64,000 bases of DNA from Dokdonella_A sp014338185. Its GTDB lineage: Bacteria > Pseudomonadota > Gammaproteobacteria > Xanthomonadales > Rhodanobacteraceae. The notes beneath the pieces were generated by a model. It did not search any database, was not told the origin of the DNA, and saw nothing but the letters and a program-made list of their open reading frames with translations. The translations under genes and the position numbers were made by a program. This document shows, piece after piece, positions 26,942 through 36,893 of this stretch. How positions within the stretch are numbered: the first letter of the stretch is position 1; every line of letters begins with the position of its first letter. The stretch lies in contig SZOS01000004.1 of NCBI GenBank assembly GCA_030263295.1, positions 1 through 64,000 on the forward strand, written 5' to 3'.

Positions 26942-27181
26942 ATGAGCAGCATCGAAGAGCGCGTCAAGAAGATCGTGGTGGAGCAGCTTGGCGTGAAGGA
27001 AGACGAAGTGACGCCCAACGCATCGTTCGTCGACGACCTTGGCGCCGATTCGCTCGACACGGTCGAACTGGTGATGGCGCTCGAAGAGGAATTCGAATGC
27101 GAGATCCCGGACGAGGAAGCCGAGAAGATCACCACCGTGCAGCAGGCGATCGATTACGTGAAGGCCCACGTCAAGGCCTGA
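26942..27181 (+). CDS. acpP: Acyl carrier protein
   Basis: Acidic 79-residue carrier protein. The phosphopantetheine attachment site is Ser37 in DLGADSLDTVEL. The helices start with IEERVKKIVVEQLGV, and the end is DYVKAHVKA. A GAGGAA ribosome site precedes the ATG. It is followed by a strong intrinsic terminator before fabF. Confidence 0.98.
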   Translation: MSSIEERVKKIVVEQLGVKEDEVTPNASFVDDLGADSLDTVELVMALEEEFECEIPDEEAEKITTVQQAIDYVKAHVKA

Positions 27182-27207
27182 GCGGGCGCCAGCGTCGTGC
27201 GGCAGAG

Positions 27208-27235
27208 CTGCGCCCTCGTGGCGCAGTTTTGTTTT
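27208..27235 (+). terminator. Rho-independent terminator between acpP and fabF
   Basis: Stem ctgcgcc/ggcgcag (7 bp) with a five-base loop, followed by ttttgtttt. It would end many acpP transcripts and so set a higher acpP level than fabF. Confidence 0.85.
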
Positions 27236-27307
27236 GGTGGGGCTGAATCGCGCATCGCCGGCGGCGCGCGCGACCTGGCCCGGGTTGGACGAGTGCAGGG
27301 GTGAACC

Positions 27308-28543
<1,236 letters not shown>

Positions 28544-28658
28544 GCCGCGCTGGCGCCGTGCGCGGCGGTCTTCGCCGGGCACCGGCGGGCGACGCGGTGT
28601 GCGCACGCCCTGCATCATGTCGGCTACCTAGCGATGACAGGCCGCGCGGCACCGGACC

Positions 28659-30008
28659 ATGAACCTCCTCGTCCAGCACATCGACGGCGCCCGTGACCTG
28701 CTGCCGCTGGCGGCGGCCGATCCCGTGCGCTATCCCGCGCTGCTGGAAAGCGCCGCGCGCGGTGGTGCGCGCGCGCGCTGCGACCTGTTGCTGCTGCATG
28801 CGGGCGAGCGGCTCGTGCTCGGCGCCGACGGCCGTCTCGACGACGGCACCGGCCAGGCGCTGGACGGCGGTTTCCTGGCCGCGCTCGACCGGCGTTGGGC
28901 CGCCACGCGCGGCGCCGCGGCGAGCGATGCGGCGCTGCCGTTCCATGGCGGCTGGCTGCTGTACCTGGGCTACGAACTGGCTGGCGAGCTCGAGCCGCGC
29001 CTGGCCCTGCCGGCACCGGCCGAGCCGTGGCTGCCCACCGCGCTGGCGCTGCGTTGTCCGGCGGCGCTCATCGTCGACCATGCGCGTGGCCGCACCACGC
29101 TGGTCGCCGAGCCCGATCGCGCCGACCTGCTTGATCTCATGCAGGCGGACCTGGCCGCGGCCCCGGACTGGAGCCCGCGCGCGGTGAGGCTGGCGCAGCT
29201 CGACGAGGAGCCGGCGCAGCGCTTCATCGAGGGCGTCGCGCGCGTGCAGGCGCACCTGCGCGCGGGCGACGTGTTCCAGGTCAACCTGTCACGCGCCTGG
29301 CGTGGCCGCTGCGCGCAGGCGCTGGCCGCGGCCGACCTGCACGCGGCCCTGCGCCGTGCCAATCCCGCGCCCTTCGCGGGCCTGTTGCAGTTTGGCGATG
29401 CCGCGCTGGTGAGTTCCTCACCCGAGCGCCTGCTGCAGCTGCGCGACGGCCTCGCACAGACGCGGCCGATCGCGGGCACGCGGCCGCGGTTCGCGGGCGA
29501 TGACGATGCTGCGCGCATCGCCGAACTGGTGGGCCATGCCAAGGAGCGGGCCGAACACGTGATGCTGATCGACCTCGAGCGCAACGACCTCGGCCGCGTC
29601 TGCGTGCCGGGCAGCATCGAAGTCGACGAGTTCATGGCGGTGGAGAGCTACGCCCACGTCCACCACATCGTGTCCAACGTGCGCGGCCGCCTGCGCGCGG
29701 GCGTGACGCCGGGGCAGGCGATCGCGGCGCTGTTCCCGGGCGGCACGATCACCGGCTGCCCCAAGCTGCGCTGCATGCAGATCATCGCCGCGCTCGAAGG
29801 CGGTGGGCGCGGCGCCTACACCGGCTCGCTCGGCTACCTCGACCGCAGCGGCGACCTCGACCTCAACATCCTGATCCGCACGCTCACGCTGCGTGGCCGC
29901 GAGCTCGCGTTCCGCGCCGGCGCTGGCATCGTGGCCGACTCCGATGCGCAGCGCGAGCTGGAGGAAACCCGCGCCAAGGCGCGCGGCCTGCTGCGCGCGC
30001 TGCAGTGA
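28659..30008 (+). CDS. pabB: Aminodeoxychorismate synthase component I (PabB-like)
   Basis: Chorismate-binding enzyme of 449 residues that aminates chorismate toward p-aminobenzoate. Seen: QVNLSRAW, SSSPERLLQL, AGTRPRFAGDDDA, ERAEHVMLIDLERNDLGRV, SYAHVHHIVSNV, FPGGTITGCPKLRCMQII and GAYTGSLGYLDRSG. The residue that is a reactive Lys in E. coli PabB (PIKGT) is Ala here (RPIAGT), as in anthranilate synthase TrpE. PabB is still favoured because it follows fabF and lies ahead of mltG, where relatives keep pab genes, and lacks trpG/trpD neighbours. A TrpE-like activity cannot be excluded. Confidence 0.8.
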   Translation: MNLLVQHIDGARDLLPLAAADPVRYPALLESAARGGARARCDLLLLHAGERLVLGADGRLDDGTGQALDGGFLAALDRRWAATRGAAASDAALPFHGGWLLYLGYELAGELEPRLALPAPAEPWLPTALALRCPAALIVDHARGRTTLVAEPDRADLLDLMQADLAAAPDWSPRAVRLAQLDEEPAQRFIEGVARVQAHLRAGDVFQVNLSRAWRGRCAQALAAADLHAALRRANPAPFAGLLQFGDAALVSSSPERLLQLRDGLAQTRPIAGTRPRFAGDDDAARIAELVGHAKERAEHVMLIDLERNDLGRVCVPGSIEVDEFMAVESYAHVHHIVSNVRGRLRAGVTPGQAIAALFPGGTITGCPKLRCMQIIAALEGGGRGAYTGSLGYLDRSGDLDLNILIRTLTLRGRELAFRAGAGIVADSDAQRELEETRAKARGLLRALQ

Positions 30009-30080
30009 CGGCGGTCCGGGTGCACGCCGCGCGTGGGGCCGTCCTTGGCCGGGCTCCGCGCCGGGGACGCGCGCGGACCT

Positions 30081-33000
30081 TCAATCGAAGCCGTTGGCGA
30101 AGATCACGTCGGCGCCGGGGCCGAAGCACTGGGTGGGCACCGACGCGCGCTTCCACAGTCCGGTCGCGCCTTCCTGAACGATGTAGTCGACCTGGTACAT
30201 GTCGTGCAGGTAGCCGGTGTCGGAGCGATCCTGCAGGCGATAGGCGTAGGGACGCGGGCGATAACGGCATGCCTGCGCGAGCGAGCTGTCATCGAAGCCG
30301 CCGATGAGTCCGCCCATGTCCAGGCCGCTGCTCCAGTAGCTGGTGTTCTGCGTTTCCTGGGTGATGCCGCTGGTGAACTCGTAGGCCGCGCCCGCGGTCA
30401 CCTTGGCGATGAAGCCCGCGCTGAAGTCGAACTGCGCGCCCACGCGCGTGGAGCTGTCGAAGCTGGTGACGTTGCCGGTAAGCGAGCCGCTGGAATCGGA
30501 CAGGTTCCACGAGTTGGTGGCGCTCGTGCCGATCGCGATGTCGGACCAGATGTCGCGCGTGGGCAGGTTGCCGTAGTTGGTGCAAGCGGCCCAGCTGTCG
30601 TTGGCACCGGGCATCGGCCAGTTGCCGCTGCCGTTCCACAGCAGGTCGCCGCGCACTTCGATGTCGGCGAACCTGCCCGCGGCGCGGTTCCAGACCAGCG
30701 CGCGGAACCAGCCGTCGTTGGCGACCGGATCGCACACCGCCTGCGGGTAGCCCGGCGGGTCGACATGCAGGTCGCCGAACACCTGGATCTCGGCCACGCG
30801 CAACGCGGCGTTGCCCGGATGCTGCAGGCGGATCCAGCGTGCCTGCAGCAGGGTGCCCGGCGCGGTCGGGCTGCGCGTCCAGATGTTCCAGCGGTCGTAG
30901 GACACCTCGTCGCCGGTTTCGGGCGCATAGGTGGTGACGCCGGCGCCGCCGGGCAGGCCGATCGGGCTCATCGGCGTGGTGGAGGCGTACACGCGAAAGC
31001 CCTGCAGGTCGATCGCATCGCCGGCGGCGGGGAACACGCGGATGTTGGCGATGCTGCGCACCTGGCCGAGGTCGATCTCGACGTACGGCTGCGCCTGCGC
31101 CGCGGGTGCGCGTGCCTCGCTGCTGAACTTGCCGTCGGTCACCGCGGCGGCGTCGGTGTTGCCCAGCGCGACGTTGGTGGTGACCGGCCGGAACAGCGCC
31201 AGGCTGCTCCAGTCGCGGCTGAGCGGGACCCACTGCGCGGGTTTGTGGCCCAACGCCTGCACGCCGGCTGCGGGAATCGTCGTGTCCCAGTCCTGCGCGT
31301 CGCTGCCGATCAGGCTGCGGCTGCCGTCGACCTTGGCGCACATGCGCATCGAGCTGTTGGGATCGAGACCTTCGGCCGCGCGCGCCACGTCGTACTTGTA
31401 GCAGTCGAACGCGGTTTCCTCGTAGACGGTCAGCGCCTCGCCCTGGGTCTGCTGCTGGCCCTGGTCGACCGTGAGCGAGGTCTCGTTGCCGTGGATCGCG
31501 CCCTTGGCCGCCTGCCAGTTGTGGCCGGCCGTGATGCTGACCGACGCCTGCACCGTGAACGGCAGGCTGTCGGGCGTGCCGACCTCGATGCCGACATAGC
31601 CGGACACGTCGTTGGCGGTATAGCTGCCCGAGCGGGTTTCGGTGCTGGTGGTGCCGGTGACCGATTGGCCCCACGAGGACTGTTTGTCGGTGGCGTTCTG
31701 GGTGGCGGCGAAGTGGGGCGGCAGCCACACCACCTGGCGCATCTGCGGCTCGAACACCCGTGCACATTCGTTGCCGAGTGTGCCGTGCAGCGAGTCGCCG
31801 TCGAAATCCGGCGCGGCCAGATCCATCGCGGTCATGCTGTTGAAGGCATTGTTGATTTCCAGTGCATGGCTGCCGGCGAACGACTGCGGATCGCTCGGGT
31901 TGGTGAGGCGCCAGCGCGAACGCAGCACCTTGCCCGTGGTGTCGCGTGACACCGTCATCACGTCACCCACGCCGTCGCCGTTCATGTCGCCGGCGGTGGC
32001 ATTGACGAAGGACAGGTCCTGGTAGTTCTCGACGTTGTACTGGGCTTGGTAGGCGGGGTTGCCGATGTTGTAGCGCCACACCGACCCGATGCCGCCGCTG
32101 TTGGCGCCGGCATTGATCGTGACCGTGGTCGAATAGTTGCGCGTGGTGTTGCCCGGGTAGTGCGCGGTCAGCGACACCGTGTAGTTGCCGTCGAGCGCGT
32201 ACAGATGGTTGGGCGCGACTGCGTGTGAGATGCCGCTGTTGTCGCCGAAGTTCCAGTCGTACTGGATGGCGTCTCCCGTGCTGGTGTTGACCAGGCTGAG
32301 GTTGCGCCCGGTGGTCTGGAACGTGAAACCGGCGGCACGATCCACGGCCGGGTGCCAGGCCTGCACCAGCAAGCGGTCGCTGGGGTCGGAGCGGGCGAGG
32401 ATGAGTTCGGCCTTGGGTGTCGCATCGATGTTGGCGATGACGGCCTCGAAGCTGGCGCGCCCGTTCTCGTTCTGCTGCTGCACCAGCCAGCTGGCATCGA
32501 ACTCCTGGCTCGGGCTGCGCCGGTACAGGTCGAAGTCGACGATCGCGCCGCTGCTGTCGCGGCTGGTGGTGAAATGCACGAGGCGCTGCACGATGTAGTC
32601 GTAGCTGGTCTCCTGCAGCTGCACGTGCACCACCAGTTCGGCGGCGGCGGTGTCGACCAGGTCACCCGCATCGGCCTCGATCTTGAGGATGTTGTCGACC
32701 CCGATCGGGTCGAGGTAGGTGCCGACCGTGGTCGCGATCGACTTGCTGCCGATCGCTTCGTTGCCCGCGGCGATCGGCAAGGCCGGCGCGCTCGGCTGGA
32801 ACTCGAGGATGTCGTAGACCAGTTGCCGGCCCTGGCCCGAGCCGACCTCGCTGACCACCGCGATCTGATCGCGCCCATCCAGCAGCAGGTCACCCGCGGC
32901 GAAGCCGACCGAACTGCCCACGGTGCCGGGGCGTTGCCAGAAGCCGGCACGCGCGTTGTCGCCCTGCGCGATACCGCCGTTGCCGTCGCCTTGCAGCACG

Positions 33001-33623
33001 TACACTTGCGCGTGATGGTTGCTGGTGCGCACCATCACGGCCAGTTGCTGGACACCGCCGGTGCTGCCGGAGAAGTCGCCCGCGAGCAGTTCGACCTGGC
33101 TGAACGGTTGCGACAGCAGCCAGGTGTCGATGAGGTTGGCCGCGGCCGGCTCGCCCCGTTGGTACACACCGAGCTTGAGGTTGCCATCGGACATGCGGTA
33201 GGCGGCCACCAGTTCGTCACGGCCATCGCCATCGAGGTCGATCGCCAGCGCACGCTGCAGCTTGCCGCCGGCGAGGGCGGCCGGTTGCGGGTTGCGGTAG
33301 AGCTGCGTGTACGGCGGGGTTTCGCCGGCCGCGGCCGGGCGGTACTCGTCGATCACGTCCAGGCCCGGTGCCGCGATCAGGTGCAGCAGTTCCACGTCCT
33401 GCGCCATCGGCGCATGCACGCCGAAGGGCGAGGTGTCGCAATCGATCGGGCCCGGGTCACCGAGCACGAAGCGCGGCAGCGGTGCGGGCGCGGCGCTGCC
33501 GGCTGTCGCGCCCAGGCCGCTGGTCAGGCCTGCAAGCAGGCTGGCCAGCCACGCGAACGCGCGGAAACCGCGGTCCCGGCGGCGGGGTCCGGTGGTGGGT
33601 GCGAGTTGGGATCGGGGTGCCAT
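30081..33623 (-). CDS. Large secreted protein with FG-GAP-like, PKD and discoidin-like domains, C-terminal IFANGFD
   Basis: Predicted exported protein of 1180 residues, start MAPRSQLAP at 33623, with a signal-like helix (about 20-45). The N-terminal part has FG-GAP/VCBS-type repeats (AIDLDGDGRDELVAAY, about 125-140, and AGDMNGDGVGDVMTV, about 541-555). A PKD domain follows at about 430-505 (YDWNFGDNSG). A F5/8-type C (discoidin-like) domain lies at about 811-955 (VTDGKFSSEA, VEIDLGQVRSIANIRVFP). Two Ser/Thr-rich alternating stretches (about 660-730 and 1045-1110) look like long amphipathic beta hairpins. The last ten residues are ADVIFANGFD. It is divergent from mltG. The whole is unrecognised; adhesion or carbohydrate binding outside the cell is a guess from the domains. 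Confidence 0.75.
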   Translation of the reverse strand: MAPRSQLAPTTGPRRRDRGFRAFAWLASLLAGLTSGLGATAGSAAPAPLPRFVLGDPGPIDCDTSPFGVHAPMAQDVELLHLIAAPGLDVIDEYRPAAAGETPPYTQLYRNPQPAALAGGKLQRALAIDLDGDGRDELVAAYRMSDGNLKLGVYQRGEPAAANLIDTWLLSQPFSQVELLAGDFSGSTGGVQQLAVMVRTSNHHAQVYVLQGDGNGGIAQGDNARAGFWQRPGTVGSSVGFAAGDLLLDGRDQIAVVSEVGSGQGRQLVYDILEFQPSAPALPIAAGNEAIGSKSIATTVGTYLDPIGVDNILKIEADAGDLVDTAAAELVVHVQLQETSYDYIVQRLVHFTTSRDSSGAIVDFDLYRRSPSQEFDASWLVQQQNENGRASFEAVIANIDATPKAELILARSDPSDRLLVQAWHPAVDRAAGFTFQTTGRNLSLVNTSTGDAIQYDWNFGDNSGISHAVAPNHLYALDGNYTVSLTAHYPGNTTRNYSTTVTINAGANSGGIGSVWRYNIGNPAYQAQYNVENYQDLSFVNATAGDMNGDGVGDVMTVSRDTTGKVLRSRWRLTNPSDPQSFAGSHALEINNAFNSMTAMDLAAPDFDGDSLHGTLGNECARVFEPQMRQVVWLPPHFAATQNATDKQSSWGQSVTGTTSTETRSGSYTANDVSGYVGIEVGTPDSLPFTVQASVSITAGHNWQAAKGAIHGNETSLTVDQGQQQTQGEALTVYEETAFDCYKYDVARAAEGLDPNSSMRMCAKVDGSRSLIGSDAQDWDTTIPAAGVQALGHKPAQWVPLSRDWSSLALFRPVTTNVALGNTDAAAVTDGKFSSEARAPAAQAQPYVEIDLGQVRSIANIRVFPAAGDAIDLQGFRVYASTTPMSPIGLPGGAGVTTYAPETGDEVSYDRWNIWTRSPTAPGTLLQARWIRLQHPGNAALRVAEIQVFGDLHVDPPGYPQAVCDPVANDGWFRALVWNRAAGRFADIEVRGDLLWNGSGNWPMPGANDSWAACTNYGNLPTRDIWSDIAIGTSATNSWNLSDSSGSLTGNVTSFDSSTRVGAQFDFSAGFIAKVTAGAAYEFTSGITQETQNTSYWSSGLDMGGLIGGFDDSSLAQACRYRPRPYAYRLQDRSDTGYLHDMYQVDYIVQEGATGLWKRASVPTQCFGPGADVIFANGFD

Positions 33624-33857
33624 GACTGCGGTCTCGGTCTCTCGCCGGATCGGCGATGCCGATGTACGCGCAGGCTGGCGCGCCGGCGGATCATGGATCG
33701 CGCGGAGACCGGCACATGGGTCGGTGTGCCGGTCGGAGGGGCCGCGCCGACACCACACGCTGTCGCATGCCGCGGTCGGCACGGCGGGCGCCCGGCTCGC
33801 GTGCGTGGCACGATCCGGGTAGGCTGCACGGTTACGCCAGACCTCGCGCCGCTTCCG

Positions 33858-34916
33858 ATGCTCCAGCCCGTGTTCCCCACTCGCCTGCGCGGCCGTGCCG
33901 TGTGGCGCGGCCTGCTCGGCCTGCTGCTGCTGGCGCTGCTGCTCGCAGGTGCGTGGCTGTGGCGCGACTACCGGGGCTGGACCCACGCGCCGCTGGCCGG
34001 ACTGCCGGGGGCGGCGACGCTCGAGGTCGCGCGCGGTTCGGGGTATGCGCAGATCGTCGCGCAGTTGCATCATGCCGGCGTGCCGGCCGCCGGCGCGCGC
34101 GAGCGCCTGTACTGGCGCCTGCTCGGTCGCGAACTGGGCGTGGCCAACCGCCTGCACGCGGGTGAGTACGCGCTCACGCCCGGGCTGAGTCCGCGCGCAC
34201 TGCTGCAGCGCATGGCCGCCGGGCAGGTGGTGCAGCACCATTTCACCATCGTCGACGGCTGGACCTTCCGCCAGCTGCGCGTCGCGCTGGCGGCCGAAGC
34301 CGGCCTCGTGCAGACGCTGCCCGGCGCCAGCGACGCCGACATCGCGCGGCGGCTGGACATCGACGGCGGCAAGCCTGAAGGCTGGTTCCTGCCCGAGACC
34401 TATGCCTGGGTCAAGGGCGAATCCGACTACGACGTGTTGCGTCGCGCCCATGCGGCGATGCGCGACGCACTGGCGCGGGCATGGGCCACGCGCAGCGCGC
34501 AGGTCAAGCTCGCCGATCCCTACCAGGTGCTCATCCTCGCCTCGATCATCGAAAAGGAAACCGGGCTGGGCAGCGAGCGTGCGCAGATCGCAGGCGTGTT
34601 CCTGCGCCGGCTCGCGCTCGACATGCGCCTGCAGACCGACCCGACCGTGATCTACGGCATGGGCGAACGCTACGACGGCAACATCCGCCGCCGCGACCTG
34701 GAAACCGACACGCCGTGGAACACCTACACGCGTGCGGGACTGCCGCCGACGCCGATTGCACTGCCGGGCCTGCCGGCGCTGCAGGCGGCGACCCACCCCG
34801 CGCCCGGCGACGAGTTGTACTTCGTCGCGCGCGGTGACGGCAGCCACGAGTTCTCGCCCACGCTCGACGCGCACAATCGCGCGGTGCGCAAGTACCAGTT
34901 GCGGCGCGAGCCATGA
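33858..34916 (+). CDS. mltG: Endolytic murein transglycosylase MltG
   Basis: Inner-membrane lytic transglycosylase of 352 residues that ends nascent glycan strands. One N-terminal helix (about 15-36, GLLGLLLLALLLAGAWLW) is followed by a LysM-like subdomain (GEYALTPGLSPRALLQRM). The YceG catalytic core has the essential Glu in LASIIEKETGL, plus LQTDPTVIYGMG, NTYTRAGLPPTPI and the terminal YFVARGDGSHEFSPT. The start MLQPV at 33858 is used, with no evident Shine-Dalgarno. It opens the mltG-tmk-holB-pilZ-panE run with 4-nt overlaps. Confidence 0.95.
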   Translation: MLQPVFPTRLRGRAVWRGLLGLLLLALLLAGAWLWRDYRGWTHAPLAGLPGAATLEVARGSGYAQIVAQLHHAGVPAAGARERLYWRLLGRELGVANRLHAGEYALTPGLSPRALLQRMAAGQVVQHHFTIVDGWTFRQLRVALAAEAGLVQTLPGASDADIARRLDIDGGKPEGWFLPETYAWVKGESDYDVLRRAHAAMRDALARAWATRSAQVKLADPYQVLILASIIEKETGLGSERAQIAGVFLRRLALDMRLQTDPTVIYGMGERYDGNIRRRDLETDTPWNTYTRAGLPPTPIALPGLPALQAATHPAPGDELYFVARGDGSHEFSPTLDAHNRAVRKYQLRREP

Positions 34917-35548
34917 GCGGGCGCTTCATCACCCTCGAAGGCGGCGAAGGCGCGGGCAAGAGCACGCTGCTGGCGCTGGTGCGCGAGCGCCTGGTCGCAC
35001 GCGGCATCGAGGTGGTGGTGACGCGCGAGCCGGGCGGCACGCTGCTGGGCGAGGCGGTGCGCGCGCTGGTGCTCGATCCCGGGCACCAGCGCATGTGCAG
35101 CGAGAGCGAACTGCTGCTGGTGTTTGCATCACGCGCGCAGCATGTGCGCGAGCGCATCGCGCCCGCGCTCGCGGCCGGGCACTGGGTGCTGTCGGACCGC
35201 TACACCGATGCGAGCTACGCCTACCAGGGCGGTGGTCGCGGCCAGCCGATCGAGCGCATCGCCGCGCTCGAGGCATGGGCCGCGCCGCTGCGCCCGGACC
35301 TGACCCTGCTGCTCGACCTGCCCGTGGCGCAGGGCATGGCACGGGCCGGCGCGCGCGGCGCAGCCGACCGCATCGAGGGCGAGGACGCCGGGTTCTTCGA
35401 GCGCGTGCGCGCGGTCTATCGTGAACGCGCCGCGGCCGAGCCGGGCCGATTTCGCATCATCGATGCGAGCCAGCCGCTGGCGCGGGTGTGCGCGGCCGTG
35501 GCGGCGCAGGTCGATGCCTTCGTCGAACTGCACGAGGCCGGCGCATGA
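34913..35548 (+). CDS. tmk: Thymidylate kinase
   Basis: P-loop kinase of 211 residues phosphorylating dTMP. It has the P-loop FITLEGGEGAGKSTLL, the DR(Y/H) motif in LSDRYTDASYAYQGGGRG, the TREPGGT segment, and the LID region DRIEGEDAGFFERV. Overlaps mltG and holB by four bases each. Confidence 0.96.
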   Translation: MSGRFITLEGGEGAGKSTLLALVRERLVARGIEVVVTREPGGTLLGEAVRALVLDPGHQRMCSESELLLVFASRAQHVRERIAPALAAGHWVLSDRYTDASYAYQGGGRGQPIERIAALEAWAAPLRPDLTLLLDLPVAQGMARAGARGAADRIEGEDAGFFERVRAVYRERAAAEPGRFRIIDASQPLARVCAAVAAQVDAFVELHEAGA

Positions 35549-36519
35549 CCGGGCTGGCACCCTGGCAGCAGGAGGCGTGGCGCAGCCTCACGGCCGCGCT
35601 GCAGCAGCAGCGCCTGCATCACGCCTTGCTGTTCGCGGCGCCGGCCGGGCTGGGCAAGCGTGCACTGGTGGAGGCCTTGGCCGCGGCAGCCCTGTGCGGG
35701 CACCCCGACGCCCACGGCCTGGCCTGTGGCGCCTGCCGCGCCTGCGCGCTGGTGGCGGCGGGGTCGCATCCCGACCTCGTGCGGGTGGGACTGGAGCTGC
35801 GCGATGACGGCCGGCCGCGCACCGAGATCACCATCGAGCAGATGCGCGTGCTGGCGCAGCGCCTGGCACTGTCGAGCCAGTTCGGCGGCCTGCAGCTGGC
35901 GCTGGTCGATCCGGCCGACCGCCTCAATGCGAGCGCGGCCAACGGCTTGCTCAAGACGCTGGAGGAGCCGGCCAGCCATACCGTGATCGTGCTCGTGGCC
36001 GACGATGCCTCGCGCCTGCCGGCGACGATCCGCAGCCGCTGCCAGCGTGTCGACCTGCGCCCGCCGGCCGCAGCCGAGGCGCTGGACTGGCTGCGGGGGC
36101 AGGGCGTGGCGCCGGCGCTGGCGCAGGAAGCGCTCGCGGCCAGCCTCGGCAATCCCGGGCTCGCGCTGGCGTGGAGCAAGGATGCGAGCCTGCCGCTGCG
36201 CGAGTCCTGCGTACAGGACCTGGCCGCGCTCGCGGCGGGCCGGCGCAGCCCGCTGGAACTGGCCGAGCAATGGGCGGCCGACCGTCCCGCGCAGCGGCTG
36301 TGGTTTGCCGCGGTGCTCGCGCGTGACGAGGCCCGCCGGCGTGCCGATATGACCGCGCCGTCCTTGACCACGCGGGCGGAAATCCCCAAGCTTGCGGCGT
36401 GGTTTGGCCGCGCCAATCGCGCGCGCGGCCTGTTGCTCACCACGTTGCGGATCGACCTGCTGTTGCTCGACCTGCTGCGTGACTGGCCCCAGCGCGATGC
36501 GACACCGGACCGAGGCTGA
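35545..36519 (+). CDS. holB: DNA polymerase III subunit delta'
   Basis: Clamp-loader subunit of 324 residues. It shows HHALLFAAPAGLGKRAL in place of an active P-loop, the zinc-binding cysteines C-x8-C-x2-C-x2-C (LACGACRACAL), and NGLLKTLEEPASHTVIVLV with the SRC motif (IRSRCQRVD). Delta' is ATPase-inactive in the family, consistent with the P-loop here. It is located between tmk and pilZ, as in Pseudomonas and Xanthomonas. Confidence 0.93.
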   Translation: MTGLAPWQQEAWRSLTAALQQQRLHHALLFAAPAGLGKRALVEALAAAALCGHPDAHGLACGACRACALVAAGSHPDLVRVGLELRDDGRPRTEITIEQMRVLAQRLALSSQFGGLQLALVDPADRLNASAANGLLKTLEEPASHTVIVLVADDASRLPATIRSRCQRVDLRPPAAAEALDWLRGQGVAPALAQEALAASLGNPGLALAWSKDASLPLRESCVQDLAALAAGRRSPLELAEQWAADRPAQRLWFAAVLARDEARRRADMTAPSLTTRAEIPKLAAWFGRANRARGLLLTTLRIDLLLLDLLRDWPQRDATPDRG

Positions 36520-36522
36520 ATC

Positions 36523-36888
36523 ATGGCGACACCTGGCAGTGGCGGCGCTCCGCGACAGGGCATCCTTTCGCTGGCGATCAAGGACAAGGGCGCGCTGTTC
36601 AATGCCTACATGCCGTTCGTGCGTGGCGGCGGCCTGTTCGTGCCGACCTCCAAGCAGTACAACATCGGCGACGAGGTGTTCCTGCTGCTGTCGCTCATGA
36701 ACGAGGGCGACCGCCTGCCCGTGGCCGGCCGCGTGGCCTGGATCACGCCCGCGGGTGCGCAGGGCAACCGGGTCGCCGGGATCGGCGTGCAGTTCAACGA
36801 GTCCACCGACGGCGAAGTCGCGCGCACCAAGATCGAATCGATCCTCGCCGGCATCCTCGGCCAGGAGCGGCCGACCCACACGATGTAG
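36523..36888 (+). CDS. pilZ: Type IV pilus assembly protein PilZ
   Basis: Single PilZ-domain protein of 121 residues: GILSLAIKDKGALFNAYMPF, the hallmark GGGLFVPT, MNEGDRLPVAGRVAWITPAG and AGIGVQFNES. It belongs to the founding PilZ type, which lacks the RxxxR and (D/N)xSxxG c-di-GMP motifs and acts through the FimX/PilB pathway in type IV pilus formation. It follows holB by three bases. Confidence 0.95.
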   Translation: MATPGSGGAPRQGILSLAIKDKGALFNAYMPFVRGGGLFVPTSKQYNIGDEVFLLLSLMNEGDRLPVAGRVAWITPAGAQGNRVAGIGVQFNESTDGEVARTKIESILAGILGQERPTHTM

Positions 36889-36893
36889 GGCCG

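Noticed and set aside
32352..33857. A 500-residue in-frame extension upstream of mltG
   Set aside because: It is antisense to the large secreted protein, and the MltG transmembrane start at 33858 is the normal family start.
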